Source: Sphingobium sp. Z007
Lineage (GTDB): Bacteria; Pseudomonadota; Alphaproteobacteria; Sphingomonadales; Sphingomonadaceae
Direction of reading: 5' to 3'
Assembly (NCBI RefSeq): GCF_900013425.1
Contig: NZ_FBXK01000005.1
Coordinates: 1,364,001-1,428,000, forward strand
Length of the DNA: 64,000 nt
Shown: piece after piece, positions 34,320 through 42,521 of the stretch
Numbering within the stretch: the stretch's first letter is position 1
Layout of the letters: each line of letters opens with the position of its first letter
Notes under the pieces: generated by a model
What the model saw: the letters and a program-made list of their open reading frames with translations, nothing else
Told to the model about the DNA's origin: nothing
Database searches by the model: none
Translations under genes and position numbers: made by a program

Positions 34320-35285
34320 ATGCGTTTTGCGACGCGCGCCAACGGCACGACTGATGGAGAATTGATCCTCATTTCGCGGGATGGAGCGCGCTGCCTGCCG
34401 CTAGGCGCGCGGTGGCCTAATCTGCTGCACGCGATCACTGAATGGGACGCGCTGCTGGACGACGCGGCGGCTGTATCGACCAAGCTGGAGTCGGGCACGG
34501 GCGACAATGTCGATCACGCCGCGCTCCTGGCCCCGCTGCCGCGCACCTGGCAGTGGCTGGACGGGTCGGCTTTCGCGAACCACGGCGTCCTGATGCAGAA
34601 AGCGTTCGATCATCCCCCCATCGAAACCGATCTTCCCCTGATGTATCAGGGTATGAGCCATCGCTTTCTGGCCCCGCTGGAAGATGTCGCGCTCCCGACC
34701 GAAGCGGACTGCATCGATTTCGAAGGGGAATTCGGCATCGTCACGGACGATGTGCCGATGGGATGTTCAGCGCAGGACGCAATGGGTCATATTCGTCTCA
34801 TTCTGCTCATCAACGACTGGTCGCTCCGCGCCGTCGCGCCCGCGGAAATGAAGACGGGGTTCGGCTGGATTCAGGCCAAGCCAGCCTGTAGCGCGGCGCC
34901 GATCGCGATCACTCCCGATGAACTGGGCGACTCTTGGCGGGACGGCCGCGTTTGCCTGCCCCTGCGGGTAGAGGTGAACGGCGCGTGGTTTGGTCATCCT
35001 TCGGGAGACGCCATGGGCTATGGTTTTCACGAACTGATCGCGCATGCAGCCCGCACGCGCGCCCTTTGCGCTGGCACGATCATAGGTTCTGGAACGGTAT
35101 CCGACGCCGATTTCAAGCGTGTAGGATCGACCTGCATTTCCGAACGGCGTGCGATCGAAATGATCGAACATGGCCACGCCCTAACGCCCTTTTTGCGCTT
35201 TGGCGATCAAGTGCGGATGCAGGCGGGAGAGAGCGAAAACCTGTTTGGCGAACTCAACCAGAAGGTCGTCCAATGGGTGGCGTGA
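34320..35285 (+). CDS. Fumarylacetoacetate hydrolase (FAH) family protein
   Basis: A 321-residue member of the FAH superfamily, with the metal-binding acidic set in 'DCIDFEGEFGIVTDDVP' (E-x-E ... D pattern) and 'INDWSLRAVAP', plus 'FGHPSGDAMGYGFHELIAHAART', 'AGTIIGSGTVS' and 'GDQVRMQAGESENLFGELNQKV'. Members hydrolyse acylpyruvates or act as hydratase/decarboxylase or isomerase in aromatic degradation. AGAAAGGAA precedes the ATG. Last gene of the catabolic operon, it probably handles the oxo-dienoate or acylpyruvate left after ring opening. Confidence 0.9.
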   Translation: MRFATRANGTTDGELILISRDGARCLPLGARWPNLLHAITEWDALLDDAAAVSTKLESGTGDNVDHAALLAPLPRTWQWLDGSAFANHGVLMQKAFDHPPIETDLPLMYQGMSHRFLAPLEDVALPTEADCIDFEGEFGIVTDDVPMGCSAQDAMGHIRLILLINDWSLRAVAPAEMKTGFGWIQAKPACSAAPIAITPDELGDSWRDGRVCLPLRVEVNGAWFGHPSGDAMGYGFHELIAHAARTRALCAGTIIGSGTVSDADFKRVGSTCISERRAIEMIEHGHALTPFLRFGDQVRMQAGESENLFGELNQKVVQWVA

Positions 35286-35586
35286 TGATGCCGCCGGTCC
35301 CGATTTTTTAAGCAACAGCCGCGATTCCTTTTCGATATGATCGAGAAGGTCAGCATCATCGGAGTGGTGGAAAAGTGGGTTAGGCTATTGTGCGCTCCAC
35401 ACCCCGGACTGTGCCCACGAAGATGATTGCGCTGGCAAGAAGTTGGTCTGCGGACAGGCGCCCCCTCCCTAAGCCCAGGGAGGTCCATTGAGAGGATGAC
35501 GGATTTGGCGCGGCAAACTCAGTGTGTCCGCCACAACCGACCGTAAACTGTTGCGCCGGCGAAGGCGCTTGCAGGTGGAGCGCATG
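35286..35586. other. Gene-free convergent region with a 7-bp hairpin
   Basis: About 300 bases between two converging genes. I find no convincing gene in either strand. It contains a T-run after the FAH stop (CGATTTTTTA, 35311-35320) and an inverted repeat CCTCCCT-6-AGGGAGG at 35464-35483 without a following T-run. Either may slow transcription from the two sides. Confidence 0.5.
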
Positions 35587-36648
35587 TCAGGGGATCAACC
35601 GATCCTTACGGAGCCGCTCAAACAGTGCGAAGAACGCGGCGTCCGTAGCCTGATAATCTGTGAAGCCCAGGCTTCGGCTCTTCGACATGTCCGTCACGAC
35701 CTCGATCGGGCGGCCTAGGTCGGCATCGCTATGCCATGGCGATGCCAGTCGGCCAAGATCCGGCTCCGCCAGACCTTCGCGGACCGCTATGTTGCGCCAG
35801 ATGTCGGCATCATCCTTCATCTGCTCCTCAAGCGGGCGCATAGTCCCGTCGAACGGCGCAGGCTCCAGCCCGAACCATCGGGCGATGCGCCCCCACATCC
35901 ATTGCCAGCGAAAGACGTCTCCATTGACGACATTGAACGCTTCATTGTGCGCCGCGGGCGTCTCCACCGCCCAGAGAAGATGCGAGGCAAGCTGGCCCGC
36001 ATCGGTCATGTCAGTGAGCGAACGCCATTGCGTGGCGGAACCGGGGAAGTAAAATGGCCGACCGGTTTCGCGACATAGCGTAGCATAGGCCGCAAGGGTC
36101 GTACCCATGTTCATGGCGTTTCCGACCGCCTTGCCGATCACCGTATGGGGACGATGGACGCTCCAGGTGAAACCGTCGCGGGCGGCGGCGGCGAAAAGCT
36201 CGTCCTCCTGCGCATAGTAGAAGTTTTCGATATCGAGGCGTTCCTGATCCTCACGAAACGGCGTCTGCGGCAGCGCGCCCTTTCCATAGGCTTCGAACGG
36301 TCCAAGATAATGTTTGAGGCCAGTCACCAGCGCGACATGGCGTGGGGTCGCTGGCGAAGGCAGGCCATCGAGCAGGTTACGGACCATGGTCGCGTTGACC
36401 CGGATATTTTCGGCTTCGCTGTCCTGCCGCAGCCAGGTCGTGATGAACACGGCATCAGGGTGGATGGTCTTTAAAGCCTGCGCCGTGCCGGGCGCATCCA
36501 GCAAGTCCGCTTCAACCGGCAGCACCCCAGCTTGGACAACAGGCCGTCTTGCAAGGCCATAAACTGTCCAACCCTTGCTCACCAGCAGTGCGGCGGTCGC
36601 ACTGCCGACGATGCCGCTCGCGCCTACCACCAGAGCTGTCTTGGCCAT
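35587..36648 (-). CDS. SDR-family NAD(P)-dependent reductase (PRISE-like)
   Basis: A 353-residue extended short-chain dehydrogenase. The N-terminal 'ALVVGASGIVGSATAALLVSKGWTVYGLARRP' is the NADP-binding site. The pattern 'HVALVTGLKHYLGPFEAYGKG' and 'TPFREDQERLDIENFYYAQEDELF' matches PRISE enzymes (progesterone 5-beta-reductase/iridoid synthase-like enone reductases). In these the active site uses Tyr/Lys placed differently from classical SDRs; here 'NFYYAQEDEL' offers the Tyr. It is divergent from an HxlR regulator with 98 bases between. It probably reduces an activated C=C bond of an unknown enone. Confidence 0.85.
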   Translation of the reverse strand: MAKTALVVGASGIVGSATAALLVSKGWTVYGLARRPVVQAGVLPVEADLLDAPGTAQALKTIHPDAVFITTWLRQDSEAENIRVNATMVRNLLDGLPSPATPRHVALVTGLKHYLGPFEAYGKGALPQTPFREDQERLDIENFYYAQEDELFAAAARDGFTWSVHRPHTVIGKAVGNAMNMGTTLAAYATLCRETGRPFYFPGSATQWRSLTDMTDAGQLASHLLWAVETPAAHNEAFNVVNGDVFRWQWMWGRIARWFGLEPAPFDGTMRPLEEQMKDDADIWRNIAVREGLAEPDLGRLASPWHSDADLGRPIEVVTDMSKSRSLGFTDYQATDAAFFALFERLRKDRLIP

Positions 36649-36746
36649 TTATCACTCCTCATATTCTGGCGTTGCATCTAGGCATTTGCGCAACGCGCAT
36701 CTAGACGGCACCTTTTTGGGACATAGGCACCTTGAGGTAACCACCC
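36649..36746. promoter_or_regulatory. Divergent SDR/HxlR promoter region with paired direct repeats
   Basis: Two direct-repeat pairs are present: GCATCTAG at 36674-36681 and 36697-36704 (23-base period), and GGCACCTT at 36707-36714 and 36726-36733 (19-base period). About two helical turns separate each pair, so they are candidate operator half-sites for the HxlR-type protein. Confidence 0.4.
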
Positions 36747-37130
36747 ATGCAATCTGGATCACCCGAAGAATCCTGGCGCGAGGATTGCGCGCCGCGACGC
36801 ATGCTAGAGTTGTTCGCCACCAAATGGACCAGCATGATCCTGCATACGCTTCATGCGCGGCATGGCGGCGTAGCGCGAACAGGCGTTCTCCTGCGCAGTC
36901 TGCCAGGGATTTCCAAGAAGATGCTGACCCAGACATTACGGGAAATGGAGGCCAGCGGGCTGATTTCGCGCCATGTGCATGGCAGCGTTCCACCGGCAGT
37001 CGAATACCGCCTCACCCCGCTAGGCGACCGCTTTGTCGAACCGATCGAGCTGCTTTATGCCTGGGGCCGGAACAATGCGGACGCCCTTGACGAACTGGGT
37101 CAGCGCCCGACATCCCGCAGGCAAGGATAA
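36747..37130 (+). CDS. HxlR-family transcriptional regulator
   Basis: A 127-residue winged-helix repressor of the HxlR (MarR-like) family. Seen: 'MLELFATKWTSMILHTL' (helix with the family KW motif), 'LLRSLPGISKKMLTQTLREMEASGLISRHV' (recognition helix) and 'PPAVEYRLTPLGDRFVEPIELLYAWGRNN' (wing and dimer helix). A single Cys (C16, REDCAPRR) lies near the N terminus, where redox-sensing relatives have one. It sits divergent from the SDR reductase and probably represses it in response to an electrophile or the enone substrate. Confidence 0.9.
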   Translation: MQSGSPEESWREDCAPRRMLELFATKWTSMILHTLHARHGGVARTGVLLRSLPGISKKMLTQTLREMEASGLISRHVHGSVPPAVEYRLTPLGDRFVEPIELLYAWGRNNADALDELGQRPTSRRQG

Positions 37131-37366
37131 GCGCTGCAATGCCAGCAGAGATGCATTGTGTCTGACCGGCTTGCGCGATATGTGCTGAGTGCGATTATGC
37201 CGCATATTTGCCATCATCATGCGCCGACGCGCGATGAGTCCAAAATCCAATCCCTACTTGATCGGTGGACAATTCCAGCTAACGTCGCGCGCCATCCTGA
37301 ACGACGCTGGACGCCCCTATTCATGCCCTCAACACATAGCAGCAACGCCATGGTTATAGGCGTCTC

Positions 37367-38272
37367 GTGACCGATCTCGCCATTCTGTACGAACATCCGC
37401 TGTGGTTCGTCCCGCTGTTCGCGGCCCTTGACCGCAGAGGGATCGCCTACAGCACGATCGGCACGCAGGGCAATTTCGATCCCGCTGCGGCAACGGCGCC
37501 CGCCCCGCTCATTCTCAACCGCGTGGCGATGTCTGCCTTCCTGCGGGATGCGGAACATCCTATCTTCTGGTCTCTCGCGCTGCTCGACCATTGGCAGCAG
37601 GCGGGCGCGAAAGTCATCAACGGCCCACTGGCGCTCGCCATCGACACGTCGAAGGCGCGGCAGCTCTCGCTGCTCAGTTCGCTCGGCCTAGCGGTGCCGC
37701 GCACGCGGGTTGTTCATCGCGCCGTTGACCTGATCGATGCCGCCGATTCCATCGGCTTCCCGCTGCTTGTAAAGGCCAATATCGGCGGCGCAGGCGCAGG
37801 CATCGCGCGTTTCGACGATCGCGAAGCGCTGCGCGCCGCACTGGCCGATCTTGACCTGCCACGCAGCATCGATGGCGTGCTGCTGGTGCAGGACGTGATC
37901 CCCGCGCGGGGCGACCGTATCACCCGCATCGAAACCCTCGATCGCGACTATCTCTATGCCATCGACGTGTCCGGCGCAGGGGCGTTCGATCTCTGTCCGG
38001 CCGACGCATGTCAGGTCGGAGGAACACCGATCCAGATGGTGGCGGCCGAACCGGACAAGACATTGCGCGATGCGGCCAAAGCCATCGCGCATGCCGCGCA
38101 TCTGGACCTGGGCGGGGTTGAGATGATGATCGACGATCGCGACGGCATACCCCGTTTCTACGACATCAACGCATTGTCCAACTTCGTCGCCAACCCGTTG
38201 GACGTGCTGGGCTGGGACCCGCATGACAGGCTGGTCGATCGGCTGGTTGGCTGGATCGCGGAAACCCGATGA
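37367..38272 (+). CDS. ATP-grasp ligase (RimK-like)
   Basis: A 301-residue ATP-grasp protein. N-terminal domain 'LAILYEHPLWFVPLFAALDRRGIAY'; ATP-binding part 'FPLLVKANIGGAGAGIARFDDREAL'; and C-terminal 'LGGVEMMIDDRDGIPRFYDINALSNF', which carries the Mg-binding Glu, Asp and Asn. The fold couples ATP hydrolysis to formation of an amide or peptide bond (RimK, glutamate or small-peptide ligases). It starts at GTG 37367, and its stop overlaps the LLM monooxygenase start (ATGATG). The 236-base gap upstream has no evident gene and should hold the operon promoter. The substrate is unknown. Confidence 0.87.
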   Translation: MTDLAILYEHPLWFVPLFAALDRRGIAYSTIGTQGNFDPAAATAPAPLILNRVAMSAFLRDAEHPIFWSLALLDHWQQAGAKVINGPLALAIDTSKARQLSLLSSLGLAVPRTRVVHRAVDLIDAADSIGFPLLVKANIGGAGAGIARFDDREALRAALADLDLPRSIDGVLLVQDVIPARGDRITRIETLDRDYLYAIDVSGAGAFDLCPADACQVGGTPIQMVAAEPDKTLRDAAKAIAHAAHLDLGGVEMMIDDRDGIPRFYDINALSNFVANPLDVLGWDPHDRLVDRLVGWIAETR

Positions 38273-39288
38273 TGCGCTATGGTTACTGGATGCCCGTGTT
38301 CGGCGGCTGGCTGCGCAACGTCCCGGACGAGGGCATGGACGCAAGCTGGGACTATGCCAAGCGCCTGACCCTGGACGCGGAACGCTGGGGCTATGACTTG
38401 ACGCTGATCGCGGAACTCAACCTCAACGACATAAAGGGAATAGAGCAGCCTGCGCTGGACGCCTGGTCGACCGCGGCGGCGCTCGCCGCGGTGACGGATC
38501 GGGTGGAGATGATGGTCGCGGTGCGCCCGAACTTCCATCACCCGGCCCTGTTCGCCAAGGCGGCCGCCAACATCGACCGCATATCCGGCGGCCGGCTTTC
38601 CCTCAATGTCGTCTCCTCCTGGTGGGCGGACGAGGCGCGACAATATGGGCTGCAATTCGACGAGCATGACGATCGCTATGCGCGCACCGCCGAATGGCTG
38701 ACCGTGGTCGATGGTCTTTGGACGCAGACGCGGTTCAGCTTCGACGGCGCCTATTATCGCACGGATAACGCGATCTGCGCGCCCAAGCCGACCAAGCGCC
38801 CGACCATTTATGCCGGTGGCGAAAGTGACAAGGCCAAGGCAATGATCGCACGTCAGTGCGACGCCTATGTGATGCATGGCGATCCGGTCGATGCCATCGC
38901 CCCCAAAATCGCCGATATGGCCGAGCGACGACAGGCGGCAGGCGGCGCGCCGATGCAATTCGGCATGGCGGCCTACGCCATCGTGCGCGATAGCGAGGCG
39001 GAAGCGAAACGCGAACTGGAAAGGATCACGACGGTCGGCGAGTTACCGGCTGGCTATGCCAATTTCGACCAGTGGCTGTCGGGCACACAGTTGGAGCGGG
39101 ACCTGAAATTACAGGAATATGCCGTGTCCAACCGCGGCCTGCGCCCTAATCTGGTCGGCACGCCCGAACAATTGAAGGAACGGATTGCGGCATATGAGGA
39201 TGCGGGCCTCAATCTGCTGCTGCTCCAGATGAGCCCACAGGCGGAAGAGATGGAACGCTTCGCTAATCAGGTTATGGGCACGGCATGA
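38269..39288 (+). CDS. LLM-class flavin monooxygenase (SsuD-type branch)
   Basis: A 339-residue luciferase-superfamily enzyme: '[51 protein letters not shown]', '[46 protein letters not shown]' and '[27 protein letters not shown]'. The 'RPNFHHP ... NIDRISGGR' block is that of alkanesulfonate-type monooxygenases. It overlaps the ATP-grasp gene by 4 bases and the MetN-like gene by 4 bases, so it works with the importer, most likely removing sulfur from (or oxidising) the compound taken in. Confidence 0.9.
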   Translation: MMRYGYWMPVFGGWLRNVPDEGMDASWDYAKRLTLDAERWGYDLTLIAELNLNDIKGIEQPALDAWSTAAALAAVTDRVEMMVAVRPNFHHPALFAKAAANIDRISGGRLSLNVVSSWWADEARQYGLQFDEHDDRYARTAEWLTVVDGLWTQTRFSFDGAYYRTDNAICAPKPTKRPTIYAGGESDKAKAMIARQCDAYVMHGDPVDAIAPKIADMAERRQAAGGAPMQFGMAAYAIVRDSEAEAKRELERITTVGELPAGYANFDQWLSGTQLERDLKLQEYAVSNRGLRPNLVGTPEQLKERIAAYEDAGLNLLLLQMSPQAEEMERFANQVMGTA

Positions 39289-40013
39289 TCGAACTGCGTA
39301 GCATATCCAAACGCTTCCCCGACGGAACAGTAGGGCTCGACAACATAGACCTGTCGATCCCCAAAGGCTCGGTTTTCGGTATCATCGGCCGGTCGGGTGC
39401 GGGCAAATCCACGCTGCTGCGCCTTATCAACGGCCTGGAGCGACCGACGTCCGGCGAGGTGATTGTCGACGACGTGTCGCTCTCCACGCTCTCGCGTCCC
39501 GGTCTGCGCGCCCTGCAACGGCGGATCGGGATGATCTTCCAATCCTTCGGCCTGTTGGCCAACCGCACCATCGCGGGCAATGTCGCGCTGCCGCTGGAAC
39601 TGGCGGGCGTGGGCAAGGCGGAGCGCGCCGCGCGCGTCGCCGAACTGCTCGCACGGGTAGGCATCAGCGACAAGGCGGACGTTTATCCTTCGCGGCTGTC
39701 GGGTGGCCAGCGCCAGCGCGTCGGCATCGCGCGTGCGCTCGCCACGCGGCCCGACATACTGCTGTGTGACGAGGCGACAAGCGCGCTCGACCCGGAAACC
39801 ACGCGATCGGTGCTCGCGCTGCTGGCCGATCTCAACCGGGAAATGGGGCTGACGATCGTCCTTATCACCCATGAAATGGCGGTTGTGCGCGCGATCTGCG
39901 ATCGTGTCGCGGTGCTGGATCAGGGCAGGCTGGTGGAAGTCGGGCCGGTGGACAGCGTCTTTGCCGGGTCGCGTGAACAGGCGACCCTTGCCCTGCTAGG
40001 GGAGGTTGGGTGA
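39285..40013 (+). CDS. metN: ABC transporter ATPase, methionine type, lacking NIL domain
   Basis: A 242-residue ATPase with Walker [10 protein letters not shown], signature [15 protein letters not shown], Walker [17 protein letters not shown] and '[22 protein letters not shown]', all as in MetN. Canonical MetN (about 340 residues) has a C-terminal NIL domain that senses methionine. Here the protein ends right after the nucleotide-binding domain, so such feedback control would be absent. It overlaps the LLM gene upstream and the permease downstream by 4 bases each. The symbol reflects family, not proven substrate. Confidence 0.9.
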   Translation: MIELRSISKRFPDGTVGLDNIDLSIPKGSVFGIIGRSGAGKSTLLRLINGLERPTSGEVIVDDVSLSTLSRPGLRALQRRIGMIFQSFGLLANRTIAGNVALPLELAGVGKAERAARVAELLARVGISDKADVYPSRLSGGQRQRVGIARALATRPDILLCDEATSALDPETTRSVLALLADLNREMGLTIVLITHEMAVVRAICDRVAVLDQGRLVEVGPVDSVFAGSREQATLALLGEVG

Positions 40014-40678
40014 TGGACGGCTTTTTTCAGAACGTCTCGTGGCCCGACATCGGCCAGGCGACGATCGATACGCTGGTAATGCTGGGCGGATCGCTGGCGC
40101 TTAGTATCGCGCTGGGCATCCCTCTTGGCATATTGCTGTTCCTGACCGACCGCGGTCAAATTGGCCAGAATGTCGTCCTCAACCGAACGCTCGGCGTCAT
40201 CGTCAATGTCCTTCGCTCCATCCCGTTCGTCATCCTGCTGATCGTCATGATCCCGCTGACATTGCGCCTGATGGGGACGTCGCTTGGCGTGGCGGGCGCG
40301 ATACCGCCGCTGGTTGGTGGCGCCGCGCCCTTCTACGCCCGCCTGGTGCAAGGCGCGCTGCGCGACATCCCCCGCGCCACGATCGAGGCGGCGCAGGCGA
40401 TGGGCGCGACCCGGCTACAGATCATACGTCACGTCCTTCTGCCCGAAGCGCTGCCCGGCCTCATATCCGGCGCGACCGTGACGGCGATAGCGCTCGTCTC
40501 CTTTACCGCCATGGCCGGGGTCGTGGGTGGCGGTGGCCTTGGTGATCTTGCCATCCGCTTTGGCTATCAACGCTTTCAGGCCGACGTCATGCTGGTGACG
40601 GTCGTGCTACTCGTCCTGCTTGTCCAGTGCATCCAATGGTCCGGCGACTGGTTCGCGCGCCGGGTCGATCATCGTTGA
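40010..40678 (+). CDS. metI: ABC transporter permease, methionine type
   Basis: A 222-residue inner-membrane protein of the MetI family. About five hydrophobic segments are visible, with the EAA loop '[67 protein letters not shown]', strongly like MetI. The start may be GTG 40010 or the adjacent ATG 40013; both overlap or abut the metN-like stop. It pairs with the ATPase before it and the lipoprotein after it. Confidence 0.92.
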   Translation: MMDGFFQNVSWPDIGQATIDTLVMLGGSLALSIALGIPLGILLFLTDRGQIGQNVVLNRTLGVIVNVLRSIPFVILLIVMIPLTLRLMGTSLGVAGAIPPLVGGAAPFYARLVQGALRDIPRATIEAAQAMGATRLQIIRHVLLPEALPGLISGATVTAIALVSFTAMAGVVGGGGLGDLAIRFGYQRFQADVMLVTVVLLVLLVQCIQWSGDWFARRVDHR

Positions 40679-40689
40679 GGAAGTCCTTT

Positions 40690-41496
40690 ATGAAGCGCCG
40701 TTCGCTCATCATCCTGCTCCCGGCCCTGCTGCTCGCCGCCTGTGGCGGAGGCAAAAATGACGGTGCGAAATCGGACCCCAACAGGCTGAGCGTCGCGGCG
40801 ACGGCCGTCCCCCACGCGGAAATATTGGAGCATGTCAAACCCGTGCTGGAGAAGCAGGGCCTGACGCTCGATATCCGGGTATTCAACGATTATGTGCAAC
40901 CCAATCTGCAAGTCGACCAGGGCCAGATTGACGTCAATTATTTCCAGACCGGCCCCTATCTGGCCGAATTCAATAAGGCGCAGAATACCGACCTGACGCC
41001 CATTGCCGGCATTCATATCGAGCCGCTGGGCGCCTATTCGCGCAAGTGGAAGAGCTTGGCGCAGCTGCCGGTTGGCGCGACGGTCGCCATCCCCAATGAA
41101 CCCAGCAACGGCGGTCGCGCACTGCTGCTGTTGCAGAAGGCTGGCCTGCTGAAGCTGAAAGATCCGGCCAACCCGCTGTCAACCGTTCGCGACGTGACCG
41201 ATAATCCCAAGAAGTTCGTTTTTCGGGAACTGGAATCCGCGACGCTGCCACGCACCCTGGGGGAGGTCGATCTGGCGCTGATCAATACCAATTACGCGCT
41301 CGACGCAAAACTCAACCCGGTGCGCGATGCGCTGGTGATCGAGGATGGCAAGTCGCCCTATGTCAATTTCGTCGTCGGCAAACCGCGCAGCGACAAGGAT
41401 CCGCGCGTGCAAAAACTGGTCGCGGCCCTCCGCAGCGAAGACGTTCGCCGTTTCATGGCGGATAAATATAAGGGCGCAGTTCTGCCTGCTTTTTGA
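40690..41496 (+). CDS. metQ: ABC substrate-binding lipoprotein, MetQ family
   Basis: A 268-residue lipoprotein of the NLPA/MetQ family. The signal peptide with lipobox (LLAAC, C18) is followed by a Gly/Asn linker. Core: 'VAATAVPHAEILEHVKPVLEKQGLTLDIRVFNDYVQPNLQVDQGQIDVNYFQTGPYLAEFN', 'VAIPNEPSNGGRALLLLQKAGLLKL' and 'DLALINTNYALDAKLNPVRDAL'. GAGGAAG precedes the ATG at 40690. It completes the MetNIQ-type importer at the end of the five-gene unit. Family members bind methionine or its derivatives, and a modified amino acid or dipeptide is possible here. Confidence 0.93.
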   Translation: MKRRSLIILLPALLLAACGGGKNDGAKSDPNRLSVAATAVPHAEILEHVKPVLEKQGLTLDIRVFNDYVQPNLQVDQGQIDVNYFQTGPYLAEFNKAQNTDLTPIAGIHIEPLGAYSRKWKSLAQLPVGATVAIPNEPSNGGRALLLLQKAGLLKLKDPANPLSTVRDVTDNPKKFVFRELESATLPRTLGEVDLALINTNYALDAKLNPVRDALVIEDGKSPYVNFVVGKPRSDKDPRVQKLVAALRSEDVRRFMADKYKGAVLPAF

Positions 41497-41587
41497 CGGG
41501 TAAGGCTGCGACGACCGCGTTGCGCCTCTATCAAACAGCGCATCGGACGGAGCGGAACCGATCGGCGCGCCAATCGTCCCTTGGATC

Positions 41588-42382
41588 ATGCAGAACCAAC
41601 AGCAGCATCATGGTGCCCCGCCTTCCATCAGCCTCTCTCCCGAAGGTAAGGCGGCAGCCGCCACGATCGCAGCGCGCCACGGCGTCAGCGTAGGCGCTGT
41701 TGCCGAACTGATTGGCGCTATTGCACGCGGTAGCGGCCGACAGGCGCAGTTCAATCATCCTGATTTGGGCGGCATGGGCCAGTGGTCGCAAGGCGGCATG
41801 GTGATGGTTGGAGATATGTTCGATAACAGGCTCAAGGCGCAGGTCGCTTCAATGTGCCAGGATGTTGCGTCTCTGCTTGAACGCGAAAATATTGGCGCTG
41901 AGGCAGAGGGCAAGTTGTCATCCTTCCTCGCATCACCAGCCTTGTCGCCTGATGACGGCGCATGGCCCGCATCGCTGGGACGACCGTCCTCTTCCGGTTC
42001 GCAAAACGGCATGCGCTATGCTGTTTTCCCGCAACATCGGCGCCTTGCCATCGAAGTGGGCGGCAAAACCACGATCTATGACACCGCCGGACATCAGATC
42101 AGCGGCTTTGGCCAGCAGCAAGGCGACGTTGGATCGCTCACGCTGACGGGCCAGAACGGGCTGGTCCATTTGGCGGATCTGTCCGTCGTCAGCAGCGAAC
42201 CGGCGCAGGCTGCGCCGCAGGGATCATCGCTGCCGACCACAAGCCGAGCGCCCAACGCCGCCCAGGCAAGCGACGGTACGATCTTCGCCAAGATCGAGGG
42301 CCTTGCCGATCTTCATGCCAAAAATCTGTTGAGCGATGAGGAATATCACGCCAAGAAGGCCGAGTTGCTGGCGAGGATATGA
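41588..42382 (+). CDS. SHOCT-domain protein of unknown function
   Basis: A 264-residue protein not recognised overall. An N-terminal region of about 110 residues (LSPEGKAAAATIAARHGVSVGAVAELIGAIARG, partly helical) is followed by a middle beta-rich part ('MRYAVFPQHRRLAIEVGGKTTIYDTAGHQISGFGQQQ') and a low-complexity linker. The last 30 residues (KIEGLADLHAKNLLSDEEYHAKKAELLARI) are a SHOCT motif, a short C-terminal module thought to aid oligomerisation or nucleic-acid or protein contact. No signal or membrane segment is seen. It sits alone between the MetNIQ unit and the catalase operon. Confidence 0.82.
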   Translation: MQNQQQHHGAPPSISLSPEGKAAAATIAARHGVSVGAVAELIGAIARGSGRQAQFNHPDLGGMGQWSQGGMVMVGDMFDNRLKAQVASMCQDVASLLERENIGAEAEGKLSSFLASPALSPDDGAWPASLGRPSSSGSQNGMRYAVFPQHRRLAIEVGGKTTIYDTAGHQISGFGQQQGDVGSLTLTGQNGLVHLADLSVVSSEPAQAAPQGSSLPTTSRAPNAAQASDGTIFAKIEGLADLHAKNLLSDEEYHAKKAELLARI

Positions 42383-42521
42383 CAGGCTCCTATGTCGTCG
42401 CATGATGGCAGGACATGGATCATTCTCCAATCCAATCTGGGCCATCGCCGGAATATAAGCCTGGCCAGGAGTGTGTTGCGATACCGCAACATATGCGTGA
42501 TGATTTTGCGGGAGACGGTGT

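Noticed and set aside
37131..37366. A gene or riboswitch before the ATP-grasp/MetNIQ unit
   Set aside because: The short open frame there (37158-37370) has no homology or proper ribosome site. I could not match a SAM riboswitch consensus by eye.
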